From NCBI RefSeq assembly GCF_014650335.1, contig NZ_BMUT01000004.1, positions 62,001 to 126,000 of the forward strand: a DNA stretch of 64,000 nucleotides, written 5' to 3'. Made by a program: the position numbers and the translations under genes. Within the stretch, counting starts at the first letter, position 1; every line of letters begins with the position of its first letter. Below the pieces are notes generated by a model that ran no database searches, was not told where the DNA came from, and was given only the letters and a program-made list of their open reading frames with translations. Positions 16,368-24,665 of the stretch are shown here, one piece after another. This DNA comes from Streptomyces hiroshimensis (GTDB taxonomy: Bacteria > Actinomycetota > Actinomycetes > Streptomycetales > Streptomycetaceae).

Positions 16368-17228
16368 CTAGTCCTCGTTGAGGACGCCGATCAGCTGCAG
16401 CATCTGGATGTAGATCCACACCAGCGAGAGCGTGAGGCCGAAGGCCGAGAACCACGACTCCTCGCGCGGCGCACCGTACTGGATGCCGTCCTCGACCTGC
16501 TTGAAGTCGAGCGCGAGCACCGCCGCGCCGATCAGCACGCCGATGACGCCCACGCCGACGCCCAGCCAGCCCGTGCGCAGGCCGAGGCCGTCACCGCCGC
16601 CGAACACGGCGAACAGTGCGTTCACCATCATCAGCAGGACGAAGCCGATCACGGCGCCCGTCACGAAACGGGTGAAGCGGCGGTCGACCCGGATCAGGCG
16701 GGTCTTGTACGCGATGAGCACGCCGACCGAGACGAGCATCGTGCCGAGCACGGCCTGGACCGGGGCGCCCTGCGCGTAGTGGTTGAAGGCCTTGCTGACC
16801 ACGCCGAGGAAGAGGCCCTCGAACGCGGCGTACGCGAGGATCACCGCGGGGACCGGCTTGCGCAGGAAGATCGACTGAGCGAAGCCCAGGAGCATCGCGA
16901 CGAAGCCGGCGCCGTAGCCGAGCGCGACCGGGAGGTTCAGCCCCCAGCCGGCGGCCGCGGCGAGGATGACCAGGCCGAGCGTCATGCCGGTGCGCGTGAC
17001 GACGTCGTCCATCGTCATGCGGCCCGTGGTGGCGGGGGCCTGCGGATAGCCCTGCTGGAGATCCGGGCCGCCGCCCGCGTAGGGGTTGGTGGCGTACGGG
17101 TTGGCGGGCTGCTGCGCGTAGGGGTTGCCGCCCTGGGCCGCGGTCCCGGCCTGCGGCGCCGCGTTGAAGCCCGCGTAGCCGTTGTTGCCGCGGAACCGCC
17201 GCGAGAAGACCGGGTTGCTGCTCCTCAT
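16368..17228 (-). CDS. Bax inhibitor-1/YccA family membrane protein
   Basis: The start is the ATG at 17228 (MRSSNPVFSRRF), with GGAGTGAGG just upstream; 286 residues. Residues ~20-75 are a Gly/Pro/Tyr/Asn-rich cytoplasmic tail (NPYAQQPANPYATNPYAGGG), then seven hydrophobic segments follow, ending LIGVLNED. The motif AYAAFEGLFLGVVS is diagnostic of the actinobacterial YccA-like group of BI-1 proteins. These are membrane proteins linked to proteostasis and ion leak; the role here is not known. It is the first gene downstream of bldA on the same strand and may receive read-through. Confidence 0.85.
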   Translation of the reverse strand: MRSSNPVFSRRFRGNNGYAGFNAAPQAGTAAQGGNPYAQQPANPYATNPYAGGGPDLQQGYPQAPATTGRMTMDDVVTRTGMTLGLVILAAAAGWGLNLPVALGYGAGFVAMLLGFAQSIFLRKPVPAVILAYAAFEGLFLGVVSKAFNHYAQGAPVQAVLGTMLVSVGVLIAYKTRLIRVDRRFTRFVTGAVIGFVLLMMVNALFAVFGGGDGLGLRTGWLGVGVGVIGVLIGAAVLALDFKQVEDGIQYGAPREESWFSAFGLTLSLVWIYIQMLQLIGVLNED

Positions 17229-17407
17229 CCTCACTCCATCCATGGCCACCCTGCGCGGCCTTGCGACCAAGAGTAATAGGTAGGCAAAAGAATGCGCTCG
17301 TGCTTGGGAAGGATCTTTTCCTGCGCACTCCCCCCGCCACTACGGGGAGAACGCAAACGGGCGGCACTCGGTTCCCTACGGAGAGTGGGGGACACCGAGC
17401 AGCCGAG

Positions 17408-17490
17408 TGCCCGGAGCCGGACTTGAACCGGCACGGCCCGAAGGGCCAGCGAGGTTTAAGCTCGCCGTGTCTGCATTCCACCATCCGGGC
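17408..17490 (-). tRNA. bldA: tRNA-Leu(UAA), bldA
   Basis: The minus strand folds as a class II tRNA. Acceptor GCCCGGA pairs with TCCGGGC (discriminator A); the anticodon arm GGCGAGC-TTAAACC gives anticodon TAA; a long variable arm (GGCCCTTCGGGCC) and T-loop GGTTCAAGTCC follow. CCA is not encoded. This is the only tRNA that reads UUA efficiently in Streptomyces, where it gates development and antibiotic genes. In the window only the Hsp90-like gene at 37175-40957 was found to use TTA. An 8-bp inverted repeat (17364-17371 with 17403-17410) overlaps the 3' end and may guide termination or processing. Confidence 0.95.
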
Positions 17491-17555
17491 AGCGCTCTCG
17501 GGCGTACAGGCAGGGAAAGGCGCGCGAGCCTCCCTGGTAAGAGGAGAGCAGGACG

Positions 17556-17584
17556 AGCCTAGCCGGGGAGAGCCCCCCAAACAG
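17556..17584 (-). promoter_or_regulatory. putative bldA promoter
   Basis: CTGTTT (17579-17584) and TAGGCT (17556-17561) with a 17-bp spacer on the minus strand. The expected leader is about 60 nt. Upstream is an unusually AT-rich tract (about 17602-17625, TTGTCTTATTTTATTGGCAA), possibly an UP-type element. Confidence 0.5.
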
Positions 17585-17781
17585 CGGAACGATGACCCGA
17601 GGTTGTCTTATTTTATTGGCAACTGAGGGTGCATCAGTGCAGGAACGACGCCAAAGGCACATGCCACGGGCCGATACCCCCCGTTCACCGGAGGACCCCG
17701 TACGGCCTGCGGAATTGTCGCAATCTCGCCGCCGCCGACCGCCTCCGGGGGCCGCCGGGGGCCGCCCCGGGCGGCAGAAGC

Positions 17782-17817
17782 GGCGTCATACCCGGCGCCA
17801 GACCCGGCGTCATACCC
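17782..17817. repeat. three tandem 12-mers upstream of the ABC operon
   Basis: GGCGTCATACCC, GGCGCCAGACCC, GGCGTCATACCC. The outer copies are identical and 24 bp apart, on the same helix face. It lies ~135 bp upstream of the ABC ATPase start, so a direct-repeat operator is possible. Confidence 0.45.
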
Positions 17818-17950
17818 AAGGAGGAGAAGCGCCTCCCGGATCAGACCGAGGTCTGCCCCGGGAACGGGAGCTGGGTCTGATCCCGGGGGGCCGGGCGGCA
17901 CGGACGATGGAGGGGTACCCGAAGCCGTCGTCCCGACAGGAGCCCGCCCC

Positions 17951-18733
17951 GTGACCACCTCCCCCTACGGCGTCCAGACCGCCGCCCGCTCCACCGCGGT
18001 GGCGGCCCGCGCCACGGACCTCTCCAAGGTCTACGGACAGGGCGAGACCCGGGTGGTCGCCCTGGACGCGGTCTCCGTGGAGTTCCGCCAGGCCGAGTTC
18101 ACCGCGATCATGGGCCCCTCGGGCTCCGGCAAGTCCACGCTGATGCACTGCATGGCGGGCCTGGACACGGTCTCCGGCGGCTCGGCCCGCATCGGTGACA
18201 CCGAGCTGACCTCGCTGAACGACAAGAAGCTCACGCGGCTGCGGCGCGACAAGATCGGCTTCATCTTCCAGGCGTTCAACCTGCTCCCGACGCTGACCGC
18301 GCTGGAGAACATCACCCTGCCGATGGACATCGCCGGCCGGAAGCCCGACCGCCAGTGGCTGGACATGGTCGTCGAGACCGTCGGCCTCTCCGGGCGCCTC
18401 AAGCACCGCCCCAACCAGCTCTCCGGCGGCCAGCAGCAGCGTGTGGCCGTCGCCCGCGCGCTGGCCGGCAAGCCCGAGATCATGTTCGCCGACGAGCCCA
18501 CCGGAAACCTCGACTCGCGCTCCGGCGCCGAGGTCCTGGGCTTCCTGCGCAACTCGGTGCGCGAGCTCGGCCAGACCGTCGTCATGGTCACCCACGACCC
18601 CGTGGCCGCGTCCTACGCCGACCGCGTGGTCTTCCTCGCCGACGGCCGCATCGTCGACGAGATGCGCGAGCCCACCGCGGACGCGGTCCTCGACCGCATG
18701 AAGCGCTTCGACGCCAAGGGCCGCACGAGCTGA
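17951..18733 (+). CDS. ABC transporter ATPase, MacB/LolD-like
   Basis: 260 residues from a GTG at 17951 (ribosome site AGGAG). Walker A GPSGSGKST, Q-loop FIFQAFNLLPTLTALENI, ABC signature LSGGQQQRVAVARAL, Walker B IMFADEPTGNLDSRSG and switch His MVTHDP are all intact. It is the class of ATPase that works with FtsX-type permeases in lipoprotein, peptide or envelope-stress export. The permease gene starts 73 bp downstream, so the two form an operon. A near-identical ATPase lies at 47988-48776. The substrate is unknown. Confidence 0.92.
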   Translation: MTTSPYGVQTAARSTAVAARATDLSKVYGQGETRVVALDAVSVEFRQAEFTAIMGPSGSGKSTLMHCMAGLDTVSGGSARIGDTELTSLNDKKLTRLRRDKIGFIFQAFNLLPTLTALENITLPMDIAGRKPDRQWLDMVVETVGLSGRLKHRPNQLSGGQQQRVAVARALAGKPEIMFADEPTGNLDSRSGAEVLGFLRNSVRELGQTVVMVTHDPVAASYADRVVFLADGRIVDEMREPTADAVLDRMKRFDAKGRTS

Positions 18734-18806
18734 GAGACGGCTCCGCCGCTTCCCAGCCTCCCGACGACGGCCCGGCACGGGCCCACTCCCCCAGGACACA
18801 CAGACC

Positions 18807-21326
18807 ATGTTCCGTACCGCCTTGCGCAACGTACTCGCGCACAAGGCCCGGCTGCTGATGACCGTACTCGCCGTGATGCTCGGCGTGGCCTTCGTCTCCG
18901 GCACCCTGGTCTTCACCTCGACCATCTCCGCCGCCCAGAAGAAGAGCTCCGAGAAGGGCTTCACCGGCGTCGACGTGGCCGTCCAGCCGCACCGGCAGGA
19001 CAGCGACAAGGGCAACCCCGGTGACGCCCCCAAGCTCACCCAGCGGCTGCTCGACCAGGCCGCCGCGGTGCCCGGCGCGGCCGGCGCCACCGGCTCCGTC
19101 AACGGCTTCGCCGCCATCGCCGACAAGCACGGCAAGCTCATCGGCGAGGGCTTCGACTCCACCGGCGCCAACTACTACCCCGGCACCGGCGGCAAGGACG
19201 CCCGCTACCCGCTCAAGAGCGGCCGCGCGCCCCACGGCCCCGGCGAGATAGCCCTGGACGCCAAGACCGCCGAGCGCGGCGGCTACAAGACCGGCGACAC
19301 CGTCCGCGTCTCCGTCGACGGCCCGGTGCTGGAGCAGAAGCTCTCCGGCATCTTCACCACCGACGACGGCAACGTCTCCGCGGGCGGCAGCCTCGCCCTC
19401 TTCGACACTCCCACCGCGCAGAAGCTCTACGGCAAGCCCGGCGAGTTCAGCGAGATCGACGTGAAGGCCGCGGCCGGCACGTCCCAGGCCGCCCTCAAGA
19501 CGGCCGTCGAGAAGATCCTGCCCGCCGACGCCGAGGCCACCACCGGCAAGCAGCTCGCCGACGAGCAGGCCAGGGTGATCGCGCAGAACCAGGACATGCA
19601 GCGGAACATCCTGCTGACCTTCGCCGGCATCGCGCTCTTCGTCGGCATCTTCATCATCGCCAACACCTTCACCATGCTGGTCGCCCAGCGCACCAAGGAG
19701 CTGGCGCTGATGCGCGCGGTCGGCGCGAGCCGCCGCCAGGTCACCCGCTCCGTGCTCATCGAGGCGTTCCTCATCGGCACCGTCGCCGGTGTCACCGGCC
19801 TCCTCGCGGGCATCGGCATCGGCACCGGCCTGCGGTCCCTGCTCAAGGGCAACGGCGCCCAGCTCCCCGACGGCCCGCTGGTCGTCGAGCCGTCCACGAT
19901 CGTGGTCTCCCTCGCCGTCGGCATCGTCGTCACCATGCTGTCCGCGTGGCTGCCCGGCCGCCGCGCCGCGAAGATCCCGCCGGTCGCCGCGATGAACAGC
20001 GTCCACGCCGTGCCCACCGCGCGCTCCCTGGTCGTGCGCAACTCCATCGGCGGCGCCCTCACCGCGATCGGTGCCGCCGTCGTGCTGACCGCCTCCGGCA
20101 CCAGCATGATGGGCCTGGGCGCCGCCGTGGTCCTCATCGGCGTCTTCGTGCTGACCCCGCTGCTGTCGCGCCCGATGATCGCCGCCGCCGCGCCCCTGCT
20201 GCGCCTGTTCGGCATGCCCGGCAAGCTCGCCCGGCAGAACGCCGTCCGCAACCCGCGCCGCACCGCCGCGACCGCCTCCGCGCTGATGATCGGGCTCACC
20301 CTGATCACCGGCATGACCGTGATCGCCGGCAGCGTCCAGCAGGCCATCGACAAGATGGCGACGTCCTCCATGAAGGCCGACTACGTCGTCTCCATGGCGA
20401 GCATGACCTCGCTCTCCCCCGACGTGGAGAAGAAGCTGGCCGCACACCCCGACGTCACTGCCAGCAGCCCGGTGCGCATGTCCCCGTCCCGCGTCAACGG
20501 CGACTTCAAGAACCTCTCGGGCGTCAACGGCGCGACCATCGGGAAGCTGACCAAGCTCGACTTCACCGCCGGCTCGTTCGAGGGCCTGTCCGGCGACAAG
20601 GTCGTCATCGACGACGCGACCGCCCGCACGCACCACTGGAAGCTCGGCTCGTCCGTCCCCGTGACCTTCGAGGACGGCAAGAAGGGCACGCTGACGGTCT
20701 CCGGCGTCTACAAGGGCAACGACCTGATGCGCGGCATGATGGTCGACCTCAGGACCATCGCCCCGCACCAGAGCGAGATCAGCGACCGCCAGGTCATGGT
20801 CAAGACCAAGGGCGGCGCGAGCGAGTCCGCCAAGGAGACGCTCCGCAAGGCCCTCGGCGACAACCCGGCCGTCCAGATCCAGACCAAGAAGGACATCTCC
20901 AACAGCATCGCCAAGGGCATCAACCTGCTGCTGAACATCCTCTACGGCCTGCTGGCCATGGCCGTGGTCGTCGCCGTCCTCGGCGTGATCAACACCCTGG
21001 CCATGTCCGTCTTCGAGCGCCAGCAGGAGATCGGCATGCTGCGCGCCATCGGCCTGGACCGCAAGGGCATCAAGCGGATGGTCCGCCTGGAGTCGCTGGT
21101 CATCTCGCTCTTCGGCGGTGTGATGGGCGTGGGCCTGGGCGTCTTCTTCGGCTGGGCCGCGGGCGACCTCATCAGCAAGGCCCTGAACACCTACGAGCTC
21201 GTGCTCCCGTGGGGCCGGATGGGCCTGTTCCTGCTGATGGCCGCGCTGGTCGGCGTGCTGGCCGCGCTGTGGCCGGCCCGCCGGGCGGCGAAGCTGAACA
21301 TGCTGTCCGCCATCAAGGCGGAGTAG
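18807..21326 (+). CDS. ABC transporter permease, FtsX-like (two FtsX domains)
   Basis: 839 residues, MFRTALRNVLAHKARLLMTV. An N-terminal TM helix and a large MacB-like extracellular domain (~60-260) come first, then three TM helices (FtsX domain 1, with VGASRRQVTRSVLIEAFLIG), a TM pair in the middle, a second extracellular domain and three C-terminal TM helices (FtsX domain 2, IGLDRKGIKRMVRLESLVIS). This ten-TM duplicated layout is the actinobacterial form. It is translated with the ATPase upstream and ends before the terminator at 21344. The paralogue at 45418-47991 shares this layout. Confidence 0.9.
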   Translation: MFRTALRNVLAHKARLLMTVLAVMLGVAFVSGTLVFTSTISAAQKKSSEKGFTGVDVAVQPHRQDSDKGNPGDAPKLTQRLLDQAAAVPGAAGATGSVNGFAAIADKHGKLIGEGFDSTGANYYPGTGGKDARYPLKSGRAPHGPGEIALDAKTAERGGYKTGDTVRVSVDGPVLEQKLSGIFTTDDGNVSAGGSLALFDTPTAQKLYGKPGEFSEIDVKAAAGTSQAALKTAVEKILPADAEATTGKQLADEQARVIAQNQDMQRNILLTFAGIALFVGIFIIANTFTMLVAQRTKELALMRAVGASRRQVTRSVLIEAFLIGTVAGVTGLLAGIGIGTGLRSLLKGNGAQLPDGPLVVEPSTIVVSLAVGIVVTMLSAWLPGRRAAKIPPVAAMNSVHAVPTARSLVVRNSIGGALTAIGAAVVLTASGTSMMGLGAAVVLIGVFVLTPLLSRPMIAAAAPLLRLFGMPGKLARQNAVRNPRRTAATASALMIGLTLITGMTVIAGSVQQAIDKMATSSMKADYVVSMASMTSLSPDVEKKLAAHPDVTASSPVRMSPSRVNGDFKNLSGVNGATIGKLTKLDFTAGSFEGLSGDKVVIDDATARTHHWKLGSSVPVTFEDGKKGTLTVSGVYKGNDLMRGMMVDLRTIAPHQSEISDRQVMVKTKGGASESAKETLRKALGDNPAVQIQTKKDISNSIAKGINLLLNILYGLLAMAVVVAVLGVINTLAMSVFERQQEIGMLRAIGLDRKGIKRMVRLESLVISLFGGVMGVGLGVFFGWAAGDLISKALNTYELVLPWGRMGLFLLMAALVGVLAALWPARRAAKLNMLSAIKAE

Positions 21327-21343
21327 CGGTACGTGCACAAGAG

Positions 21344-21376
21344 GGAGGCCCTGCGGCAGCGCGCCGCGGGGCCTCC
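21344..21376. terminator. intrinsic terminator between convergent ABC permease and cfa
   Basis: GGAGGCCCTGCGGC, loop AGCGC, GCCGCGGGGCCTCC: a 14-bp stem with one G-U pair. It ends 7 bp from the minus-strand stop of the synthase. Confidence 0.8.
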
Positions 21377-21382
21377 GCGCGT

Positions 21383-22699
21383 CTAGCGCCAGTCGCGCGC
21401 CCGCAGCGGCATCCCCGCCGCGCCCGTCCCCGGCGTGCGGACGGCCAGCACCTGGTTGACGCCGATCCTGTTGCGCTCGAAGGACAGCGCCGACGCGGCC
21501 ATGTACAGCCGCCAGACCCGGGCGCGGCCCGCCGAGGTGAGGTCCACGGCCTCCGCCCAGTGCTTCTGCAGGTTGGCCACCCACTGGCGCAGCGTCAGGG
21601 CGTAGTGCTCGCGCAGCGATTCCACGTCGCGCACCTCGAAGCCGGCCTCCTCCAGCTGGGCGACGGTCCGCCCCACGGGGGCGAGCTCGCCGTCGGGGAA
21701 GACGTAGCGGTCGATGAACTCGTCGACCTCGTACGCCTCCTCGTCGTGCAGGGGGCGGCGGGCGATCTGGTGGTTGAGCAGCCGGCCGCCCGGCTTCAGC
21801 AGGGCGTGGACGTCGGCGGCGTACTCGGCGTAGCGCGCCGAGCCGACGTGCTCGGCCATGCCGATGGAGGAGATCGCGTCGAAGGGGCCGTCCGAGATCT
21901 CGCGGTAGTCCTGGACCCGGATCTCGATGCGGTCCGCCAGGCCGGCCTCGGAGACGCGCTTGCGGGCGTAGGCGGCCTGCTCCTCGGAGAGGGTGATGCC
22001 GACGGCGCTCACCCCGTACTCACGGGCCGCGTGCAGGACCATCGAGCCCCAGCCGCAGCCGACGTCGAGGAGGCGCTGGCCGGGTTCGAGCGCGAGCTTG
22101 CGGCAGACGAGGTCGAGCTTGGCGCGCTGGGCCTCTTCGAGGGTGCTCTCCGGGCTCTCCCAGTACGCGCAGGAGTAGACCATGGAGGGGCCGAGGACGC
22201 GCTCGTAGAAGGCGTTGCCGACGTCGTAGTGGTGGCTGATGGACTGCTTGTCGCGGCGGAGGGTGTGCAGCGGGCCGCTCGTCCTGCGGGCCTCCTCGCG
22301 GGGCGGGCGGGGCGGCAGTCCGGGGCCGGCCAGCTTGACGAGCTCACCGCCCGCGGCGCGCAGGCGCGGGTCGCGCACGGCCGCGAGGAGGGCGGCGAGG
22401 CCGGAGCGGCGCGTCTCCTCGCCGCGCTCCCAGAGGGAGCCGGCCAGGAGTTCCAGCGCCTCGTAGAGATCGCCCTCGACGTCGATGTCGCCCGCGACCC
22501 AGGCCCGGGCGAGGCCCAGCTCCCCCGGCTTCCACAGCAGCCGGCGCAGGGCACGGCGGCGGCGGATGACCAGCACGGGGGCGCTCGGGGTGCCCGGGGG
22601 GCCGTACTCGCTGCGGTCCCAGGCGCGGATCCGGACCGGGAGCGGGGCTCCCAGGACCTCTTCCGCGAGCGCGGTGAGCCGTCGAGCGGCGTCGGCCAT
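21383..22699 (-). CDS. cfa: cyclopropane-fatty-acyl-phospholipid synthase family methyltransferase
   Basis: 438 residues from the ATG at 22699 (MADAARRLTAL); a GTG just upstream is nearer to the GGAGG and is an alternative. The N-terminal ~130 residues are the lipid-binding domain of Cfa. The SAM-binding motif is LLDVGCGWGSMVLHAA, preceded by SISHHYDVGNAFYERVLGPS and followed by SSIGMAEHVG, which carries the catalytic-region Glu/His of the family. It transfers a methylene from SAM to unsaturated acyl chains in membrane lipids. Monocistronic. Repeated TCAACTGAC half-sites (22739 and 22797) lie upstream. Confidence 0.88.
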   Translation of the reverse strand: MADAARRLTALAEEVLGAPLPVRIRAWDRSEYGPPGTPSAPVLVIRRRRALRRLLWKPGELGLARAWVAGDIDVEGDLYEALELLAGSLWERGEETRRSGLAALLAAVRDPRLRAAGGELVKLAGPGLPPRPPREEARRTSGPLHTLRRDKQSISHHYDVGNAFYERVLGPSMVYSCAYWESPESTLEEAQRAKLDLVCRKLALEPGQRLLDVGCGWGSMVLHAAREYGVSAVGITLSEEQAAYARKRVSEAGLADRIEIRVQDYREISDGPFDAISSIGMAEHVGSARYAEYAADVHALLKPGGRLLNHQIARRPLHDEEAYEVDEFIDRYVFPDGELAPVGRTVAQLEEAGFEVRDVESLREHYALTLRQWVANLQKHWAEAVDLTSAGRARVWRLYMAASALSFERNRIGVNQVLAVRTPGTGAAGMPLRARDWR

Positions 22700-22821
22700 G
22701 TCGCACACACCTCCATGATGCAAGGTCAGGAGAAACGTTCAACTGACACCTAAACACCAAGAGTCGGCACGGTAGTCCCGTTCAGTCAGATTAGATCAAC
22801 TGACGGTGGCCGGACATACGA

Positions 22822-22858
22822 CAACGGCGTCCACCCCACGGATTGGTGGACGCCGTTG
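22822..22858. terminator. intrinsic terminator downstream of ndh
   Basis: Perfect 14-bp arms CAACGGCGTCCACC and GGTGGACGCCGTTG with a 9-nt loop, 36 bp after the ndh stop. Confidence 0.85.
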
Positions 22859-22893
22859 CCGACTGGTTGACCGCGGCCGAGCCGCGACCGCCG

Positions 22894-24285
22894 TTAGGAG
22901 GCCTTCGCCTTCTCCGAGGGAACGGAGTCGGCCTTGGGCTGCGGGGCCGGCTTCGCGGCCTCGTAGAACTCCTCGCGGGGGTTCTCCATGGCGCGCAGCG
23001 AGACGACCTCGCGCTTGAGGAACATGCCGAGGGTCCAGTCCGCGAAGACGCGGATCTTACGGTTCCAGGTCGGCATGGCCAGACCGTGGTAGCCACGGTG
23101 CATGTACCAGGCGAGACGGCCCTTGAGCTTGATCTTCATCTTGCCCATGACGATCATCGCGACGCCCTTGTGGAGGCCGAGGCCCGCCACCGCACCCTTG
23201 TTGGCGTGCTTGTACTCGGTCTGGGCGGCACCGAAGCCGCGCATCGCCGAGATGACGTTGTCGCCGAGGACCTTGGCCTGGCGCAGCGCGTGCTGGGCGT
23301 TCGGCGGGCACCAGGCGTTCTCGTTGCCCGCGGCGCGGCCGACGAGGTCCGGAACCTGGGCGTTGTCGCCCGCGGCCCAGATGTAGTCGGTGCCGTTGAC
23401 CTGGAGGGTCGGCAGGGTGTCGACGTGGCCGCGCGGGCCGAGCGGCAGGCCGAAGCGGGCCAGCGCCGGGTTGGGCTTGACGCCCGCGGTCCACACGATG
23501 GTGTTGGAGTCGACCTCAAGGCCGTTCTTCAGCACGACGTGGCCGTCGACGCAGGAGTCCATCGACGTCGAGAGGTGGATCTCGATGCCGCGGCTCTCCA
23601 GGTGGGCCTTGCCGTACGCGCCGAGCTTGGGGCCGACCTCGGGGAGGATCTTGTCGGCGGCGTCGACGAGGACGAACCGCATGTCCTCGCGCTTGACGTT
23701 CGGGTAGTACTTGGCGGCGTCGCGCGCCATGTCCTCGACCTCGCCGATGGTCTCCGCACCCGCGAAGCCACCGCCGATGAAGACGAAGGTCAGCGCCTTG
23801 CGGCGGATCTCCTCGTCGGTCGTGGAGTCGGCCTTGTCGAGCTGCTCCAGGACGTGGTTGCGCAGGCCGATGGCCTCCTCGACGCCCTTCATGCCGATGC
23901 CGTTCTCGGCCAGGCCGGGGATCGGGAAGGTGCGGGAGACGGCGCCGAGCGTGACGATCAGGTAGTCGAAGGGCAGCTCGTACGCCTCGCCGACGAGCGG
24001 CGCGACGGTGGCGACCTTACGGTCCTGGTCGATGGTGGTGACGCGGCCGGTGAGGACCTCCGCCTTGGGGAGCACGCGTCGCAGCGGCACCACGACGTGG
24101 CGGGGGGAGATGCTGCCGGCAGCTGCTTCGGGCAGGAAGGGCTGGTAGGTCATGTACGAACGCGGGTCGACGACCGTGACGGTCGCCTCGCCGTACCGCA
24201 TCTTCTTGAGGATGCGGCGCGCCGCGTACAGGCCGACGTACCCACCGCCTACTACGAGGATCCGTGGACGCTCCGTGGTGCTCAT
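22894..24285 (-). CDS. ndh: type II NADH:quinone oxidoreductase
   Basis: 463 residues from the ATG at 24285 (MSTTERPRILVVGGGYVGLY). There are two dinucleotide folds: the FAD motif GGGYVGLYAAR near the N-terminus and the NADH motif FIGGGFAGAET near residue 175. The FAD contact IWAAGDNAQV and the C-terminal amphipathic membrane-binding part (LAWYMHRGYHGLAMP) are also present. It oxidises NADH at the inner face of the membrane without proton pumping. No Shine-Dalgarno is visible and a GATACT hexamer ends 6 bp before the ATG, hinting at a leaderless transcript. Two Rex-like operators lie upstream, consistent with control by NADH/NAD+ balance. Confidence 0.92.
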   Translation of the reverse strand: MSTTERPRILVVGGGYVGLYAARRILKKMRYGEATVTVVDPRSYMTYQPFLPEAAAGSISPRHVVVPLRRVLPKAEVLTGRVTTIDQDRKVATVAPLVGEAYELPFDYLIVTLGAVSRTFPIPGLAENGIGMKGVEEAIGLRNHVLEQLDKADSTTDEEIRRKALTFVFIGGGFAGAETIGEVEDMARDAAKYYPNVKREDMRFVLVDAADKILPEVGPKLGAYGKAHLESRGIEIHLSTSMDSCVDGHVVLKNGLEVDSNTIVWTAGVKPNPALARFGLPLGPRGHVDTLPTLQVNGTDYIWAAGDNAQVPDLVGRAAGNENAWCPPNAQHALRQAKVLGDNVISAMRGFGAAQTEYKHANKGAVAGLGLHKGVAMIVMGKMKIKLKGRLAWYMHRGYHGLAMPTWNRKIRVFADWTLGMFLKREVVSLRAMENPREEFYEAAKPAPQPKADSVPSEKAKAS

Positions 24286-24318
24286 GATTCGAGTATCCAG
24301 CACTCTCCGCGGGCATGC

Positions 24319-24336
24319 TCGTGAGCCCCTTCACAA
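24319..24336 (-). promoter_or_regulatory. Rex-like operator upstream of ndh
   Basis: The minus strand reads TTGTGAAGGGGCTCACGA against the Rex consensus TTGTGAA-N4-TTCACAA (12 of 14 arm positions). It sits 34 bp before the ndh start. Rex represses respiratory genes in Streptomyces when NAD+ is high. Confidence 0.65.
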
Positions 24337-24602
24337 GGGGTCGGAGGGTATCTGCTACACTCCGCCGCCACCGTGACCCACGCCATACGCCCGTAAGGGA
24401 ACCACTTCACCGTCGAGCGCGTTGCGAACCCCTGCTGAACTGGCCTTGCGGGCCTCAGGTTGACTAGACCACTGCCGCACCGGCGGTCGCATAAGCGTCT
24501 CTTTAACCCGCCTGAAACCGGACGGCATCGCGTCGCCGGCGCCTCCGGGAGCCCCGGAAGGGCCCATCGGGCCCCTTCGCGCCGCCAACGCTCCCTTTTT
24601 TC

Positions 24603-24620
24603 ATGTGAAGGATTTCACGA
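24603..24620. promoter_or_regulatory. second Rex-like site in the ndh upstream region
   Basis: ATGTGAAGGATTTCACGA also fits 12 of 14 arm positions of TTGTGAA-N4-TTCACAA, with a 4-nt centre. It is about 320 bp upstream of ndh and just after the ppx-like gene. Confidence 0.45.
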
Positions 24621-24633
24621 ACTTTCTTCCGGA

Positions 24634-24649
24634 GGCCCCCGAAGGGGCC
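24634..24649 (-). terminator. intrinsic terminator after the ppx - DUF501 - divIC unit
   Basis: On the minus strand GGCCCC-TTCG-GGGGCC, a tetraloop hairpin directly after the stop. A second hairpin of the type GAAGGGCCC-GGGCCCCTTC lies at about 24558-24580. Confidence 0.7.
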
Positions 24650-24665
24650 GTCGCGGGACGCCTTC

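Noticed and set aside
24420..24500. Possible tRNA or small RNA in the ndh-ppx spacer (GCGAACCCCTGCTGAACTGG)
   Set aside because: No cloverleaf and no paired promoter and terminator could be identified.
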